DNA of 64,000 nt from Azorhizobium caulinodans ORS 571 (GCF_000010525.1 NC_009937.1:4906501-4970500); one strand, 5' to 3'; shown: positions 9,801-21,548, numbered from the stretch's first letter. Notes: generated from the letters alone by a model not told the origin. Made by a program: numbers and translations.

Positions 9801-10721
9801 TCAACGCGCGTCGAGCACCGCCGTACAGGCGGCGGGCAGGTCTGCGAGCGTCAGCGGCGGCTTCGGCTTCTGGGGCGTGGGCGAGGGTTTGGGGTGCAGC
9901 ACCTCGTCGGTGAACCACCAGGCGAGTTCGCTGCCGCAGCCGTCACCGACCGGTGGGGGCTCCTGCGGCCGGCAGTCGGGACTGTCCTTCGGGCAGAACA
10001 GCCGCACGTGCATGTGGTAGTCGTGCCCCCAGTAGGGCCGGACCTTGGCGAGCCAGGCGCGGTCGCCCTGCGCATCGCGGCACAGCGCCTTCTTGATGGC
10101 CGCATTCACGAAGATGCGCTCCACATTGGCATCCTGCGCAGCGGCGCGGATCACGGCGAGATGATCCGCCGTCCACACCTTGCGGTCCACATCGAGGCGG
10201 TCGGGCCGCACGATCATGGTGGCGGAGACGCTCTCGCGCTCCTGCGGCGTGAAGGCGCGGCCAGGGCTGGGGGTGAGCCAGATGTCGGCATCGAGCCCCA
10301 CCTGGTGGGAGGCATGGCCGGTGCGCATGGGCCCGCCGCGCGGCTGCGACATGTCGCCCACGAGGATGCCGGGCCAGCGGGAGACCTGCGGCACGCTGGC
10401 GGCGAATCGCTCCAGGAAATCGATGAGGGCCGGATGCCCCCAGGCGCGGTCACGGGAGGGGCGCATGGCCTGCCAGAGCGGCCCCTGCGCGCCCTGCCGC
10501 ACGGCCGTCGCCGCCGGCCCGTTGGCCGGAAGTTCGCTCGCGCCCGCGAGGCAGCCGCGCGAATAGAAGCCGATGGAGCGGGTGGCGAGCGGGGCGGCGG
10601 TCTTCGCCGCGCCGAACAGTTCCTTCGCCGGCGGCCCGCCGTCCTGCGCGGAGGCCGGTAGCGTGCCGGGCAGCAGCGAGACGGCGACGAGCGCGCCCAC
10701 AAGACCACGGACGGCCCGCAT
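9801..10721 (-). CDS. mepA: Penicillin-insensitive murein endopeptidase
   Basis: LAS-family zinc peptidase that cleaves D-Ala-mDAP (4-3) and mDAP-mDAP (3-3) cross-links in peptidoglycan. A signal peptide (ending ASAQ) precedes a 280-residue mature protein. Zinc-site motifs are visible: GHASHQVGLDADIW (HxxxxxxxD) and YWGHDYHMHVRL (HxH) near the C-terminus, followed by the conserved PKDSPDC stretch. Its ATG overlaps the stop of the upstream L,D-transpeptidase by one base (TGATG), so an enzyme able to open 3-3 links is coupled to one that makes them. Confidence 0.95.
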   Translation of the reverse strand: MRAVRGLVGALVAVSLLPGTLPASAQDGGPPAKELFGAAKTAAPLATRSIGFYSRGCLAGASELPANGPAATAVRQGAQGPLWQAMRPSRDRAWGHPALIDFLERFAASVPQVSRWPGILVGDMSQPRGGPMRTGHASHQVGLDADIWLTPSPGRAFTPQERESVSATMIVRPDRLDVDRKVWTADHLAVIRAAAQDANVERIFVNAAIKKALCRDAQGDRAWLAKVRPYWGHDYHMHVRLFCPKDSPDCRPQEPPPVGDGCGSELAWWFTDEVLHPKPSPTPQKPKPPLTLADLPAACTAVLDAR

Positions 10722-11716
10722 CAGACGCTGCCGCGCTGATCGAGGATGACGAGATCGGGTCCGCTGCGGGTGCCCGAATCGGCCGGGAGATCAGTCACCA
10801 GCATGGTGGCGCCCGGCGTCAGCAGCGCGACGAGGCGCGCGTTCACCGCCGGCTCCACCATCAGGCGGGCCAGCGCGTCCTGCGCCGCACCGGCCCTGGC
10901 GCCGTTGCCCTCATAGCTGACCGCGCTCCAGCGCGGCGGCTTTCCGTCCTGCTGCGGGCGCAGCACATAGACCACGTTGCCCAGCGGCTGGGTGGGATCC
11001 TTCACCGTCAGGGCGCCGCTCAGAACCTCCACCCCGTCGCGCAGCACGACGAGGCGGCGGTCCGCCCCGCTCGCCACGACGCAGGCCGGGCCGCGACTGC
11101 CGTCCGGCACCTTCTGGTCCGCACCGGCCGCAATGGAGGCCGTCACGTCGGCCGGCAGCACAAGGCCGGGGTCGAGCACATCCTGCGGCGCATTGTGACC
11201 GTCCGAGATGATGACCGGCGTGCCGACGGACGTGATGCCGTAAAGCAATTTGGAGAAAGCGAGCGGCAGGTGGACGCAGCCGTGCGAGGACGGATAGCCC
11301 GGCAGGCCGCCCGCATGCAGCGCCACGCCGGACCATGTCAGCCGCTCGGAATAGGGCATGGAGGCTTCGTGATAGAGCGAGGAATGGTGGTCCACGTCCT
11401 TCGCGAGGATGGTGAAGACCCCGGTGGGCGTCAGATGCCCTTCCTTGCCGGTGGAGACGGTGGAGACGCCGATGCGCACCCCGTCGCGATACACGAAGCA
11501 GCGCTGCTCCGGCAGATTGACCACGATGGCCACCGGACCTTCGGGCGCGCGCTCCGGATGCCAGACGTATTCGCCGGGCTTCAGAGAGCGGATGGCCGTC
11601 TCTTCAGGATCCTCGGCCGCCCGTACGGGGGAGAGCGCAAGAAGCGCCACGCTGCCGCCGAGCAGACACGTCCGCCTCAGAAGCTGCCGCCGATCCATTC
11701 CTGCCGTGCCGGACAT
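10721..11716 (-). CDS. L,D-transpeptidase (YkuD family), upstream partner of mepA
   Basis: YkuD-domain enzyme predicted to form 3-3 peptidoglycan cross-links or attach proteins to murein. It has 331 residues. The start at 11716 has a GGGGAAGG-type ribosome site and gives MSGTAGMDRRQLLRR followed by a hydrophobic stretch, resembling a twin-arginine signal though without strict consensus. The YkuD fold spans about residues 55-185 with the catalytic signature HAGGLPGYPSSHGCVHLP (Cys nucleophile). The remaining C-terminal ~140 residues form an unassigned domain. The frame runs open to 12073, but the extension lies opposite der coding sequence and is discounted. Confidence 0.9.
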   Translation of the reverse strand: MSGTAGMDRRQLLRRTCLLGGSVALLALSPVRAAEDPEETAIRSLKPGEYVWHPERAPEGPVAIVVNLPEQRCFVYRDGVRIGVSTVSTGKEGHLTPTGVFTILAKDVDHHSSLYHEASMPYSERLTWSGVALHAGGLPGYPSSHGCVHLPLAFSKLLYGITSVGTPVIISDGHNAPQDVLDPGLVLPADVTASIAAGADQKVPDGSRGPACVVASGADRRLVVLRDGVEVLSGALTVKDPTQPLGNVVYVLRPQQDGKPPRWSAVSYEGNGARAGAAQDALARLMVEPAVNARLVALLTPGATMLVTDLPADSGTRSGPDLVILDQRGSV

Positions 11717-11784
11717 CGCCTTCCCCTCTCCACCGCCCGCGACAATGCGCGCGCAGGGTAAATGCGAGGTTGAGGCGCGGCGTC

Positions 11785-13152
11785 CTACTTGTCCTTGTCC
11801 GCGTACGGGTTGCCCTTCTCGCGCAGGGTGAGGCGGATCGGCACGCCGGGCAGGCTGAATGCCTCGCGCAAACCGTTGGTGATGTAGCGCAGATAGCTTT
11901 CCGGCAGCGCCTCGGGGCGCGAGCAGAACAGGACGAAGCTCGGCGGGCGGGCCTTGGGCTGCGTCATGTAGCGGATCTTCACCCGGCGGCCGGACACCGC
12001 CGGCGGCGGATGCGAATCGGTCGCTTCCTGCAGGTAGCGGTTCAGCGGATTGGTGGGGATGCGGGTGTTCCACACCGCATAGGTGGCCGCGATGGCCTCC
12101 ACCAGCTTGTCGAGGCCGCGCCCGGTGAGACCGGACAGCGGCACGATGGGCACGCCCTTCACCTGCGGCAGCCAGTGATCCGCTTCTTCCCGCAGACGGG
12201 AGAAGGCGGCGGGGCCGACAAGATCAGACTTGTTGTAGCCGAGGACCAGGGCCCGGCCCTCGCGCACCACCAGGTCTGCGATGCGCAGGTCCTGTTCCTC
12301 GAAGGGCTTGGTGGCATCCATGAGCACCACCACCACTTCCGCGAACTTCATGGCGCGCAGGGCATCGGCGGCGGAGAGCTTCTCCAGCTTGTCCTCGATG
12401 CGCGCACGCTTGCGCAGGCCGGCGGTGTCGAACACTTCCAGCGCCCGCCCGTTCCACGTCACTTCCACGGAGATGGAATCGCGGGTGATGCCGGCCTCCG
12501 GGCCGGTCAGCAGGCGATCCTCGCCGAGCAGGCGGTTGATGAGGGTGGACTTGCCCGCATTGGGGCGGCCGATCACCGCCACCTTGATGGGGCGGTTGGG
12601 ATTGGCCTCCGCCTCCTCGGTCTCCTCATCCTCTTCCTGCGGCGCGGTCTGGGCCGGCAAAGCCTCGCAGATGGCGTCATAGAGATCAGAGAGGCCCTCG
12701 CCATGCTCGGCGGACAGCGGCACCGGTGCGCCGAGGCCGAGTTCATAAGCCTCCATGGCCCCCGCCTCGCCGCCGCGGCCCTCGCTCTTGTTGGCCACGA
12801 GGATGGTCGGCTTGCCCGAGCGGCGGGCGAGCGACGCGAAGGCCCGGTCGGTGGGCGTCAGCCCCACGCGGGCGTCGATCAGGAACAGCAGCGCGTCCGC
12901 GTCGCCGATGGCGGTCTCGGTCTGCGCCCGCATGCGCCCTTCGAGGCTATCCGCATCGGCTTCCTCGAGGCCCGCCGTATCGACGATGCGGAAGGCGAGG
13001 TCGCCGAGGCGCGCGTCCCCTTCCCGCCGGTCGCGGGTCACGCCGGGGCGGTCGTCAACGAGCGCGAGCCTCTTGCCGACGAGACGGTTGAAGAGGGTGG
13101 ACTTGCCGACATTGGGACGGCCGACGATGGCCAGGGTGAAGGACATGAACAA
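11785..13152 (-). CDS. der: Ribosome-assembly GTPase Der (EngA)
   Basis: Essential double GTPase that acts in 50S subunit maturation. The 455-residue protein has two G domains, each with P-loop and switch motifs: GRPNVGKST near residue 10 with DRPGVTRD, and GRPNAGKST near residue 195 with EAGITRD. A KH-like C-terminal domain follows. An acidic linker ([14 protein letters not shown]) joins the G domains. It lies downstream of a YfgM-like gene and a small lipoprotein, the position it holds after bamB in many proteobacteria. Confidence 0.97.
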   Translation of the reverse strand: MFMSFTLAIVGRPNVGKSTLFNRLVGKRLALVDDRPGVTRDRREGDARLGDLAFRIVDTAGLEEADADSLEGRMRAQTETAIGDADALLFLIDARVGLTPTDRAFASLARRSGKPTILVANKSEGRGGEAGAMEAYELGLGAPVPLSAEHGEGLSDLYDAICEALPAQTAPQEEDEETEEAEANPNRPIKVAVIGRPNAGKSTLINRLLGEDRLLTGPEAGITRDSISVEVTWNGRALEVFDTAGLRKRARIEDKLEKLSAADALRAMKFAEVVVVLMDATKPFEEQDLRIADLVVREGRALVLGYNKSDLVGPAAFSRLREEADHWLPQVKGVPIVPLSGLTGRGLDKLVEAIAATYAVWNTRIPTNPLNRYLQEATDSHPPPAVSGRRVKIRYMTQPKARPPSFVLFCSRPEALPESYLRYITNGLREAFSLPGVPIRLTLREKGNPYADKDK

Positions 13153-13171
13153 TGGGCCTAAAACGACGGAA

Positions 13172-13195
13172 CGGGGCCTCCGGCTGGAAGCCCCG
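13172..13195 (-). terminator. Attenuator-like hairpin upstream of der
   Basis: Read on the minus strand, CGGGGCTTCC and GGAGGCCCCG pair with one G-T mismatch around AGCC, and a TTTT run follows about 8 bases later. It lies between the small lipoprotein stop and der, so it may partly end upstream transcription. Confidence 0.4.
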
Positions 13196-13265
13196 CCCGT
13201 TCTCTAGCATAGGTTTGGCAGGAGCGGTCATGCCGCGCGGTCAACAGAGCCGCGTCGGCGCGGCC

Positions 13266-13511
13266 TCACTCCGGCTTGAGGGTCGGCGCAGCGCCGAGCG
13301 ACACGTTGGAATTGCTCGGCTGCACCAGCGGCGCCTTGTCTTCGACGCCGGGCACGCCGCCCGGGAAGACCTGCTGGCGCTGGCCCGGCAACGGCTTCTT
13401 GGTGTCAAAGATGTTGAGCTTTTCCAGACTCTCGCAGCCCGAGACGCCGAAAGCGAGAGCCAAAGCGAAGGCGATACGGATGCGTCCGCGCAGCATGCTG
13501 GGGGTCCTCAT
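13266..13511 (-). CDS. Very short lipoprotein in the bamB position
   Basis: An 81-residue predicted lipoprotein: positively charged N-terminus, hydrophobic stretch, and lipobox GVSGC with Cys26 as the lipidation site. The mature part is only about 56 residues, rich in Pro, Gly and Ser, with no recognisable domain. Its segment LNIFDTKKPLPGQRQQVFP resembles, from memory, the linker after the lipid-bearing Cys in alphaproteobacterial BamB proteins, but the eight-bladed propeller is absent. It overlaps the upstream YfgM-like gene by 4 bases (ATGA). Function is unknown; a bamB remnant or an independent outer-membrane lipoprotein are both possible. Confidence 0.75.
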   Translation of the reverse strand: MRTPSMLRGRIRIAFALALAFGVSGCESLEKLNIFDTKKPLPGQRQQVFPGGVPGVEDKAPLVQPSNSNVSLGAAPTLKPE

Positions 13512-14224
13512 GGTTTGGCGGAGGGAGCGGCGGGGGCCGGTGCGGAAGCGGGAGCCGGGGCCGCCTCGCCCGCCTTGGCCGGCGCCGGGGCGGTGAGGGA
13601 GCGGATCAGCTCGGCCCGCGAACGCACGCCATAGGGCGTTTCCTGATCTTCCAGGATCAGGCTCGCGGTGGTGTTGGCGCCCTTGAGGTCGCCGGCCTTG
13701 TACTGGGAAAGGGCGATCAGTTCGCGGGCGGAATGCCGCAGCGGGCTCGTGCCGTCGGCCAGCGCCTGCACGCGCTGCTTCACGTCGGCCACCGCGCCCG
13801 TGTCCACGAGGATCATGGCGGCGCGGATGCGCGCCAGATCCCGCTCGGCGGCGGTGAGGCCGGTATCGGCGGCCAGCGTATCGAAGGCGGCGACGGCGGC
13901 GGCCTTGTCGCGGGTGGCAAGTTCGGTGGCGGCGCGGAAGCGGGCGAGTGCGCGATAGCCGGCGGGCGCATCCTTGGCGAGCGCGTTGAACGCGGCTTCC
14001 GCCTCCTGATGCTTGCCCTCGTCAGCCAGCTTCACGGCGGCCTCGAAGCGCACGCTGGTCGCCTGGGCCTCGCGCTGCTGCCACCAGCGCCAGCCGCTGT
14101 AGGCGGCGGTCCCGGCGATCACCGCCACCACGAAGAGGATCACGTAGATGCCGAAGCGGTTCCACAGCCGGCTCAGGCGCTCGCGGCGCAGATCCTCGTC
14201 GATCTCGTCAAAAATGTCGGTCAT
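13508..14224 (-). CDS. YfgM-like membrane-anchored TPR protein
   Basis: Ancillary SecYEG/periplasmic chaperone-network protein of the YfgM/TPR_21 family. The 238-residue product has a short cytoplasmic N-terminus (MTDIFDEIDEDLRRERL), one transmembrane helix (about residues 26-46), then helical TPR-like repeats (about 55-205) and a low-complexity Ala/Pro tail of about 30 residues. In E. coli yfgM precedes bamB and der; here the same order holds except that a short lipoprotein replaces bamB. Confidence 0.88.
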   Translation of the reverse strand: MTDIFDEIDEDLRRERLSRLWNRFGIYVILFVVAVIAGTAAYSGWRWWQQREAQATSVRFEAAVKLADEGKHQEAEAAFNALAKDAPAGYRALARFRAATELATRDKAAAVAAFDTLAADTGLTAAERDLARIRAAMILVDTGAVADVKQRVQALADGTSPLRHSARELIALSQYKAGDLKGANTTASLILEDQETPYGVRSRAELIRSLTAPAPAKAGEAAPAPASAPAPAAPSAKP

Positions 14225-14300
14225 TCAAAGTCCAAGCGCGCGAAGGCCCATCCCGCCGGAGGCCGGCGGGCGGGCAAAAGGGCCGGTAAGGTACTCATGC

Positions 14301-14323
14301 GGCCCGTTTGTGGCAAACGGGCC
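14301..14323. terminator. Strong hairpin downstream of panB
   Basis: Perfect 10-bp arms, GGCCCGTTTG and CAAACGGGCC, with a TGG loop, in the gap between panB and the YfgM-like gene, both on the minus strand. The T-rich run (TTTTTT) lies on the plus-strand side, so termination of panB would not follow the classical layout. Confidence 0.45.
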
Positions 14324-14352
14324 CGATTTCGCCGTTTTTTGATCTTTTCCGG

Positions 14353-15183
14353 TCAGCCCGCCTTGGGGGCCTTCGGCGCATAGACATGCTCCGGGCCGGG
14401 GAAGGTGCGGGCCCGCACCTCCTCCGCATAGGAGGAGACGGCCGCCTCGATGGCGGGGCCGAGCTCGGCATATTTCTTCACGAACTTCGGCACGCGGGGC
14501 GCGAGGCCCAGCATGTCCTCCAGGACGAGGATCTGCCCGTCGCAGGCCGCGCTGCCGCCGATGCCGATGGTGGGCGGGGCCACCTCCTGCGTGATGCGGC
14601 GGGCGAGCGGCTCGGCGATGGCCTCCAGCACGATGGAGAAGGCGCCCGCATGGGAGATCGCCACCGCATCCTCGAAGATCTGCCCGGCCTCGGTCTCGTC
14701 CCGGCCGCGCGCCTTGAAGGAGCCGAGCGTGTTGATGGCCTGCGGGGTGAGGCCCACATGGCCCATCACCGGAATGCCGCGGTCCACGAGGAAGCGCACG
14801 GTCTCGGCCATGCGCACGCCGCCCTCCAGCTTCACCGCGCCGGCGCCGGTCTCCTTCAGCACCCGCGCGGCGGTATGGAAGGCCTCGACCGGGCTCGCCT
14901 CATAGCTCCCGAAGGGCAGGTCCACGACGATGAGGGCGCGCTTCGTGCCGCGCACCACCGCCCGGCCATGCACGATCATCATCTCGACAGTGACCGGAAC
15001 GGTGGTCTCCAGCCCGTGCATCACCATGCCGAGGCTGTCGCCCACCAGGATCACATCCACATGGGCGTCCAGAAGCTGGGCGGTGTGGGCATGGTAGGAG
15101 GTGAGGCTGACGATGGGCGTGCCGCCCTTGCGGGCACGAATCTCCGGCGCCGTCGTGCGGCGCGCCTCGGACTGGATGGACAT
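14353..15183 (-). CDS. panB: 3-methyl-2-oxobutanoate hydroxymethyltransferase
   Basis: First step of pantothenate synthesis: transfers a hydroxymethyl group from 5,10-methylene-THF to alpha-ketoisovalerate to give ketopantoate. At 276 residues it is of normal length. Typical motifs are [23 protein letters not shown] (metal and substrate site, about residues 40-55), [19 protein letters not shown] and the catalytic EAIAEPLA region. It lies 30 bases downstream of an NnrU-like gene on the same strand; panC is not in the window. Confidence 0.96.
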   Translation of the reverse strand: MSIQSEARRTTAPEIRARKGGTPIVSLTSYHAHTAQLLDAHVDVILVGDSLGMVMHGLETTVPVTVEMMIVHGRAVVRGTKRALIVVDLPFGSYEASPVEAFHTAARVLKETGAGAVKLEGGVRMAETVRFLVDRGIPVMGHVGLTPQAINTLGSFKARGRDETEAGQIFEDAVAISHAGAFSIVLEAIAEPLARRITQEVAPPTIGIGGSAACDGQILVLEDMLGLAPRVPKFVKKYAELGPAIEAAVSSYAEEVRARTFPGPEHVYAPKAPKAG

Positions 15184-15213
15184 GGCGTTTCCTTGGATTC
15201 TTGTCGGGTTCGG

Positions 15214-15783
15214 TCAGCCCATGACGGGCACGCCCACCACATAGGGATGGAAGACGAAGACGAGGAACAGATAGAGGACGACACCGCCGGCCACCGCCGC
15301 GAGATCGCCGGTCCACCCTGAGGGCGCCACGGGCAGCGGCAGGCCGCGCCGCTTCACGGAGATGCGGTCATAGACCGCCCAGGCGAGCACCACCGCGAAC
15401 AGCGTCATGGAGGCGGCATCGCCCTTCACAAGAAAGTGCGCCAGCGCCCACACCTTCACACCCACCAGCATGGGGTGCTTCAGCCACGCCTTGATGTGGC
15501 TCGGCACATAAGCGGCGACGAGGCAGATGGCGGCAATCAGCATCAGCCCCATGGTGAGGTGGCGCAGCTGATAGGGCGGTGTCCAGAGGATGGCGGGCCC
15601 CGCCGCGCGCCACAGGCCGTAGCCATAGCCGGTGAGCAGGAGGCCGCTCAGCGCCAGCAGCGAGTAGAAGCCCTTGTATGGCCCTTCTCCCACCTGCCCC
15701 ACGAGGCTGGCGCGCAGCGCGGGGCGCGTCGAGACGAGATGGGTGCCGATGAAGATCACCAGACCGAGCAGCATCATGAACAT
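15214..15783 (-). CDS. NnrU-family multi-pass membrane protein
   Basis: An integral membrane protein of 189 residues with about five to six transmembrane helices (starting MFMMLLGLVIFIGTHL). It carries NnrU hallmarks: the THLVSTRPALRASL start, YGLWRAA, LRHLTMG and the SHIKAWLKHPMLVGVKVWALAHFL core. Family members were named from denitrification clusters, and some relatives act in isoprenoid or carotenoid isomerisation. No nitrite or NO reductase gene is nearby, so a denitrification role is not supported here. The ATG at 15783 is preferred over a GTG at 15801. Confidence 0.8.
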   Translation of the reverse strand: MFMMLLGLVIFIGTHLVSTRPALRASLVGQVGEGPYKGFYSLLALSGLLLTGYGYGLWRAAGPAILWTPPYQLRHLTMGLMLIAAICLVAAYVPSHIKAWLKHPMLVGVKVWALAHFLVKGDAASMTLFAVVLAWAVYDRISVKRRGLPLPVAPSGWTGDLAAVAGGVVLYLFLVFVFHPYVVGVPVMG

Positions 15784-16104
15784 GGAAGGGCCCCGTTGCA
15801 CGGCGTCCGGAACCGCCGGACCGGCCGGAACCTAGAGCGGTCCGCCGCCGCTTGGAAGTCCACCAGTTCCAGCCGGCGGATGAGGGCACCGTTAGGTCCC
15901 CATCCATGCTACAGCTTTCCACGCGGCGCGGGCCTGCGCCGGGCGCATGACGAAAGCGGGGGCAAGGTCTTCTAATCGTCGTGCGGCCATGGTATCGGCC
16001 ACTGCCAACTCGAAGCGCGGCTCCACACCGAAACGGCTGCAGCCGGGCGCTTCGATCCTCATACTGCGGGCTGCCAGACCGGCGGGCCCGATCAGGAGTT
16101 GGCG
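15784..16104. other. Divergent intergenic region, NnrU-like gene / guaB
   Basis: About 320 bases between divergent genes; it must hold promoters for both, but no convincing sigma-70 pair is visible. A degenerate TAGAGCGGTCCG at about 15834 recalls the GAGC-ACGATCCG repeat seen elsewhere in the window. Short frames here lack coding character. Confidence 0.4.
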
Positions 16105-17607
<1,503 letters not shown>

Positions 17608-17625
17608 ACGGTCGTCTCCGGATCA

Positions 17626-17658
17626 CGCCCGGCGGTCTCACCGCCGGGCGTTTTCTTT
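17626..17658 (+). terminator. Rho-independent terminator of guaB
   Basis: Perfect 10-bp stem CGCCCGGCGG / CCGCCGGGCG with loop TCTCA, followed at once by TTTTCTTT, 19 bases after the guaB stop. A textbook intrinsic terminator. Confidence 0.92.
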
Positions 17659-17823
17659 GCCCGCAACATTCCCTTGCGGCATGTGCATGAAGGGGCGAAA
17701 TCCGGCGTTCCGGCGCTCCGCCCGCTTCCTTTCGCAACGGAAGCGGTCAATTCTTTCCCCAACGTCCGCCACCTTGAGGTGAAGCGGAGATCAGGACCTC
17801 ACGTCCGTCACGGGAAGGAAATC

Positions 17824-18834
17824 ATGCCGCAGTTCTCACACGGCCCCCGCGCCCTGTCCGCTCGCCCCTCCCGCCGCGCCGTCGCCGCGCTGGGCCTCGC
17901 TCTGCTGGCGGCCCCGCTCGCCGCTCTGCCCGCTCGCGCTCAAGTGGCCGATCTCCGGATCATGGCGCCGGCCGCCCCCGGCGGCGGCTGGGACCAGACC
18001 GCGCGCTCCATGCAGCAGGCCCTCGTGGCGGCGGGCGCCGCCCGCAGCGTGCAGGTGACCAATGTGGCGGGCGCTGGCGGCACCATCGGCATCGCCCAGT
18101 TCGTCAATGGCGCGAAGGGCGATCCGAACCAGCTCATGGTGATGGGCTATGTGATGGTGGGCGCCATCCTCACCAACAAGGCGCCCGTCACCCTTGATCA
18201 GGTGACGCCCATCGCCCGCCTCACCGAGGAGACCGAGGCCATCGCCGTGCCGGCGGCCTCGCCCATCAAGACCGTGCAGGAGCTGGCCGAGGCCATCAAG
18301 GCCAACCCGGCCAAGGTGACCTGGGCCGGCGGTTCGGCGGGCGGCGTGGACCATATCGCCGCCGCCCTGTTTGCGCAGGCGGCCGGCGCTGATCCCTCCA
18401 AGATCAACTACATCCCCTTCTCCGGCGGCGGCGAGGCGCTGGCCGCCGTGCTCGGCGGCAAGGTGACCGCCGGCATCTCCGGCTATGGCGAGTTCGAGAG
18501 CCAGGTGAAGGCGGGCAAGCTGCGCATCCTCGCCGTCACCGCCGGCGAGCGGGTGGAGGGCGTCGATGCCCCGACCCTCACCGAAGCCGGCCTCAAGCTG
18601 AAGATCACCAACTGGCGTGGCGTCGTCGCCCCGCCCGGCCTCAATCCGGAGCAGGTGAAGACCCTCACCGCGACGGTCGAGAAGATGGCGAAGTCGCCCG
18701 CCTGGGCCGAGGTGCTGAAGCAGAAGGGCTGGGACGACGCTTTGCTCACGGGCGAAGCCTTCACCGCCTTCCTGAAGCAGGAAAACGCCACCACCACCGA
18801 CATCCTGAAGTCCGTGGGGCTGGTGAAGCCCTGA
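17824..18834 (+). CDS. tctC: Tripartite tricarboxylate transporter substrate-binding protein
   Basis: Periplasmic Bug/TctC-family receptor that captures a carboxylate and delivers it to TctAB. A signal peptide covers about residues 1-38 (twin-Arg-like RPSRRAVAALG, cleavage near ARAQ). The mature part starts VADLRIMAPAAPGGGWDQTAR, the family hallmark, with the NVAGAGGTIG loop (about residues 79-88) and the second-lobe GGSAGGVDH. The start at 17824 follows GGAAGGAAA. A hairpin separates it from tctB. The family binds citrate, other C4-C6 dicarboxylates or aromatic acids, and the substrate is not readable here. Confidence 0.93.
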   Translation: MPQFSHGPRALSARPSRRAVAALGLALLAAPLAALPARAQVADLRIMAPAAPGGGWDQTARSMQQALVAAGAARSVQVTNVAGAGGTIGIAQFVNGAKGDPNQLMVMGYVMVGAILTNKAPVTLDQVTPIARLTEETEAIAVPAASPIKTVQELAEAIKANPAKVTWAGGSAGGVDHIAAALFAQAAGADPSKINYIPFSGGGEALAAVLGGKVTAGISGYGEFESQVKAGKLRILAVTAGERVEGVDAPTLTEAGLKLKITNWRGVVAPPGLNPEQVKTLTATVEKMAKSPAWAEVLKQKGWDDALLTGEAFTAFLKQENATTTDILKSVGLVKP

Positions 18835-18837
18835 CCG

Positions 18838-18876
18838 GGGTCATTTCCGCATTTCACGGAAACGCGGAAACGACCC
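18838..18876 (+). other. Intercistronic hairpin between tctC and tctB
   Basis: GGGTCATTTCCGC pairs with GCGGAAACGACCC with a single mismatch, just after the tctC stop and before tctB. Such hairpins often let the binding protein be made in excess over the membrane subunits by stabilising the upstream mRNA or partly terminating. Confidence 0.5.
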
Positions 18877-18985
18877 AAGTTCTTGGTTTCACGCAATTCC
18901 TTTCGCAGAACCGCACACGTCTGCGGGAATGGCTCCAGCGGGGGCGCCGCCCGGCGCCCCCCTTCCGGCCGCCTCAGGAGGCTCC

Positions 18986-19456
18986 ATGGATCGCAAGCTG
19001 AACCGGCCGGACATGGCGGGCATCGCCATCGCCCTCGGCCTTGCGGCGCTCGCCGCCGTCATCTGGTGGGACGCCACCCGCCTCACGCTGGGCTCGCCTT
19101 ATGGCCTCGGGCCGGACGCCGCCCCCAAGGTGGTGGCCGGCGGCCTCGCCCTTCTGGCGGTGGCGAACTTCATCACCGCCTGGCGCGGCGCCCTGCCCCA
19201 TCGCGAGGCCGGCGACTTCGGGGCGATCGCCTGGATCGTCGGCGGCCTGCTGGTGCTGATTGCCCTCATCGCCTTCGACGGCGGCTTCATTCCCGCCACC
19301 GCCATCCTGTTCGCCGCCACCGCCCGCGCCTTCGGTCGGCGCGCGCTGCTGGCGGACCTCGGCATAGGCTTCGTGATCGGCCTCCTCGCCTATCTCATGT
19401 TCGCCAAGCTGCTCACCTTGTCGCTGCCCATGGGGCCGCTGGAACGGCTGCTCTGA
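18986..19456 (+). CDS. tctB: Tripartite tricarboxylate transporter small membrane subunit
   Basis: TctB-family subunit of 156 residues with four predicted transmembrane helices (about residues 9-30, 43-62, 77-105 and 120-150). The start at 18986 has CAGGAGG seven bases upstream; the in-frame methionine at 18929 lacks a good ribosome site and would add a Pro/Ala-rich tail. The short cytoplasmic loop KLNRPDMAG and the LGPDAAPK motif are typical. Lies between tctC and tctA. Confidence 0.9.
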   Translation: MDRKLNRPDMAGIAIALGLAALAAVIWWDATRLTLGSPYGLGPDAAPKVVAGGLALLAVANFITAWRGALPHREAGDFGAIAWIVGGLLVLIALIAFDGGFIPATAILFAATARAFGRRALLADLGIGFVIGLLAYLMFAKLLTLSLPMGPLERLL

Positions 19457-19465
19457 GGAGGCCCC

Positions 19466-20965
<1,500 letters not shown>

Positions 20966-20978
20966 CACTTACGCCAGC

Positions 20979-21000
20979 GATGCCGGCCACGGCCGGCATC
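20979..21000. terminator. Bidirectional hairpin between tctA and a GNAT gene
   Basis: Perfect 10-bp inverted repeat GATGCCGGCC / GGCCGGCATC with a 2-base centre, between two convergent genes. No T tract; probably a shared transcription block. Confidence 0.5.
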
Positions 21001-21008
21001 GGCGGATC

Positions 21009-21455
21009 TCAGTCCAGTTCCATGCGGTAGCGCACATGGTCATCTACGGCGACATAGCTGTCATAGAGCCGGCGGGCGGTCGCATTGGTGTCGCGTGTGT
21101 GCCAGTAGAGGTCGGTCCAGCCCTGCGCGCGGCAATGGGCCACGAGATGGTCGAGGATGGCGCGGCCGACGCCGCCGCCGCGGGCCGCCGGGTCCACATA
21201 CAGGTCTTCGAGATAGCACACGCCGGTAAGGCTCCAGGTGCCCTCGTGGTGGACGCAGAGCGCCATGCCGACCAACCGGCCATCCTCTTCCGCGAGGAGA
21301 CCGAAGACGGGCGAGGCGGGATCGAGCACCCGCCTCCAGGTATGGGCCGTCACCTCTTCCGGGACGTCCGCATTGTAGAAGTCGTTATAGCCCGCCCAGA
21401 GCTGGCGCCATGCCGCCTCGTCCGCCGCCTCGGGCGCCCGCACCACCACCGACAT
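21009..21455 (-). CDS. GNAT-family N-acetyltransferase
   Basis: A 148-residue single-domain GCN5-related acetyltransferase. Visible elements are the N-terminal strand VVVRAPEAADEAAWRQLW, the LYVDPAARGGGVGRAILDHL acetyl-CoA binding motif A (R/Q-x-x-G-x-G/A, about residues 90-109), and WTDLYWHTRDTNATARRLYD (motif B). Resembles small GNATs that acetylate free amino acids or small amines. Substrate unknown. Confidence 0.85.
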   Translation of the reverse strand: MSVVVRAPEAADEAAWRQLWAGYNDFYNADVPEEVTAHTWRRVLDPASPVFGLLAEEDGRLVGMALCVHHEGTWSLTGVCYLEDLYVDPAARGGGVGRAILDHLVAHCRAQGWTDLYWHTRDTNATARRLYDSYVAVDDHVRYRMELD

Positions 21456-21493
21456 GACCTGCCCTCCCCCGCGCCGCCCAGCGGACGCCCAAA

Positions 21494-21524
21494 CGAAAAA
21501 GGCGCGCCACCGGGGCGCGCCTTT
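21494..21524 (-). terminator. Rho-independent terminator of the Q-rich L,D-transpeptidase gene
   Basis: On the minus strand AAAGGCGCGCC / GGCGCGCCTTT form a perfect 11-bp stem around a 5-base loop, and the run continues TTTTTCGTTT. It lies 25 bases beyond the stop at 21549. Confidence 0.85.
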
Positions 21525-21548
21525 GATGCAAACGTCGAACCGGCCGGC

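Noticed and set aside
15214-15783. Denitrification role for the NnrU-like protein
   Set aside because: No nitrite or NO reductase genes are nearby; the name reflects the family only.
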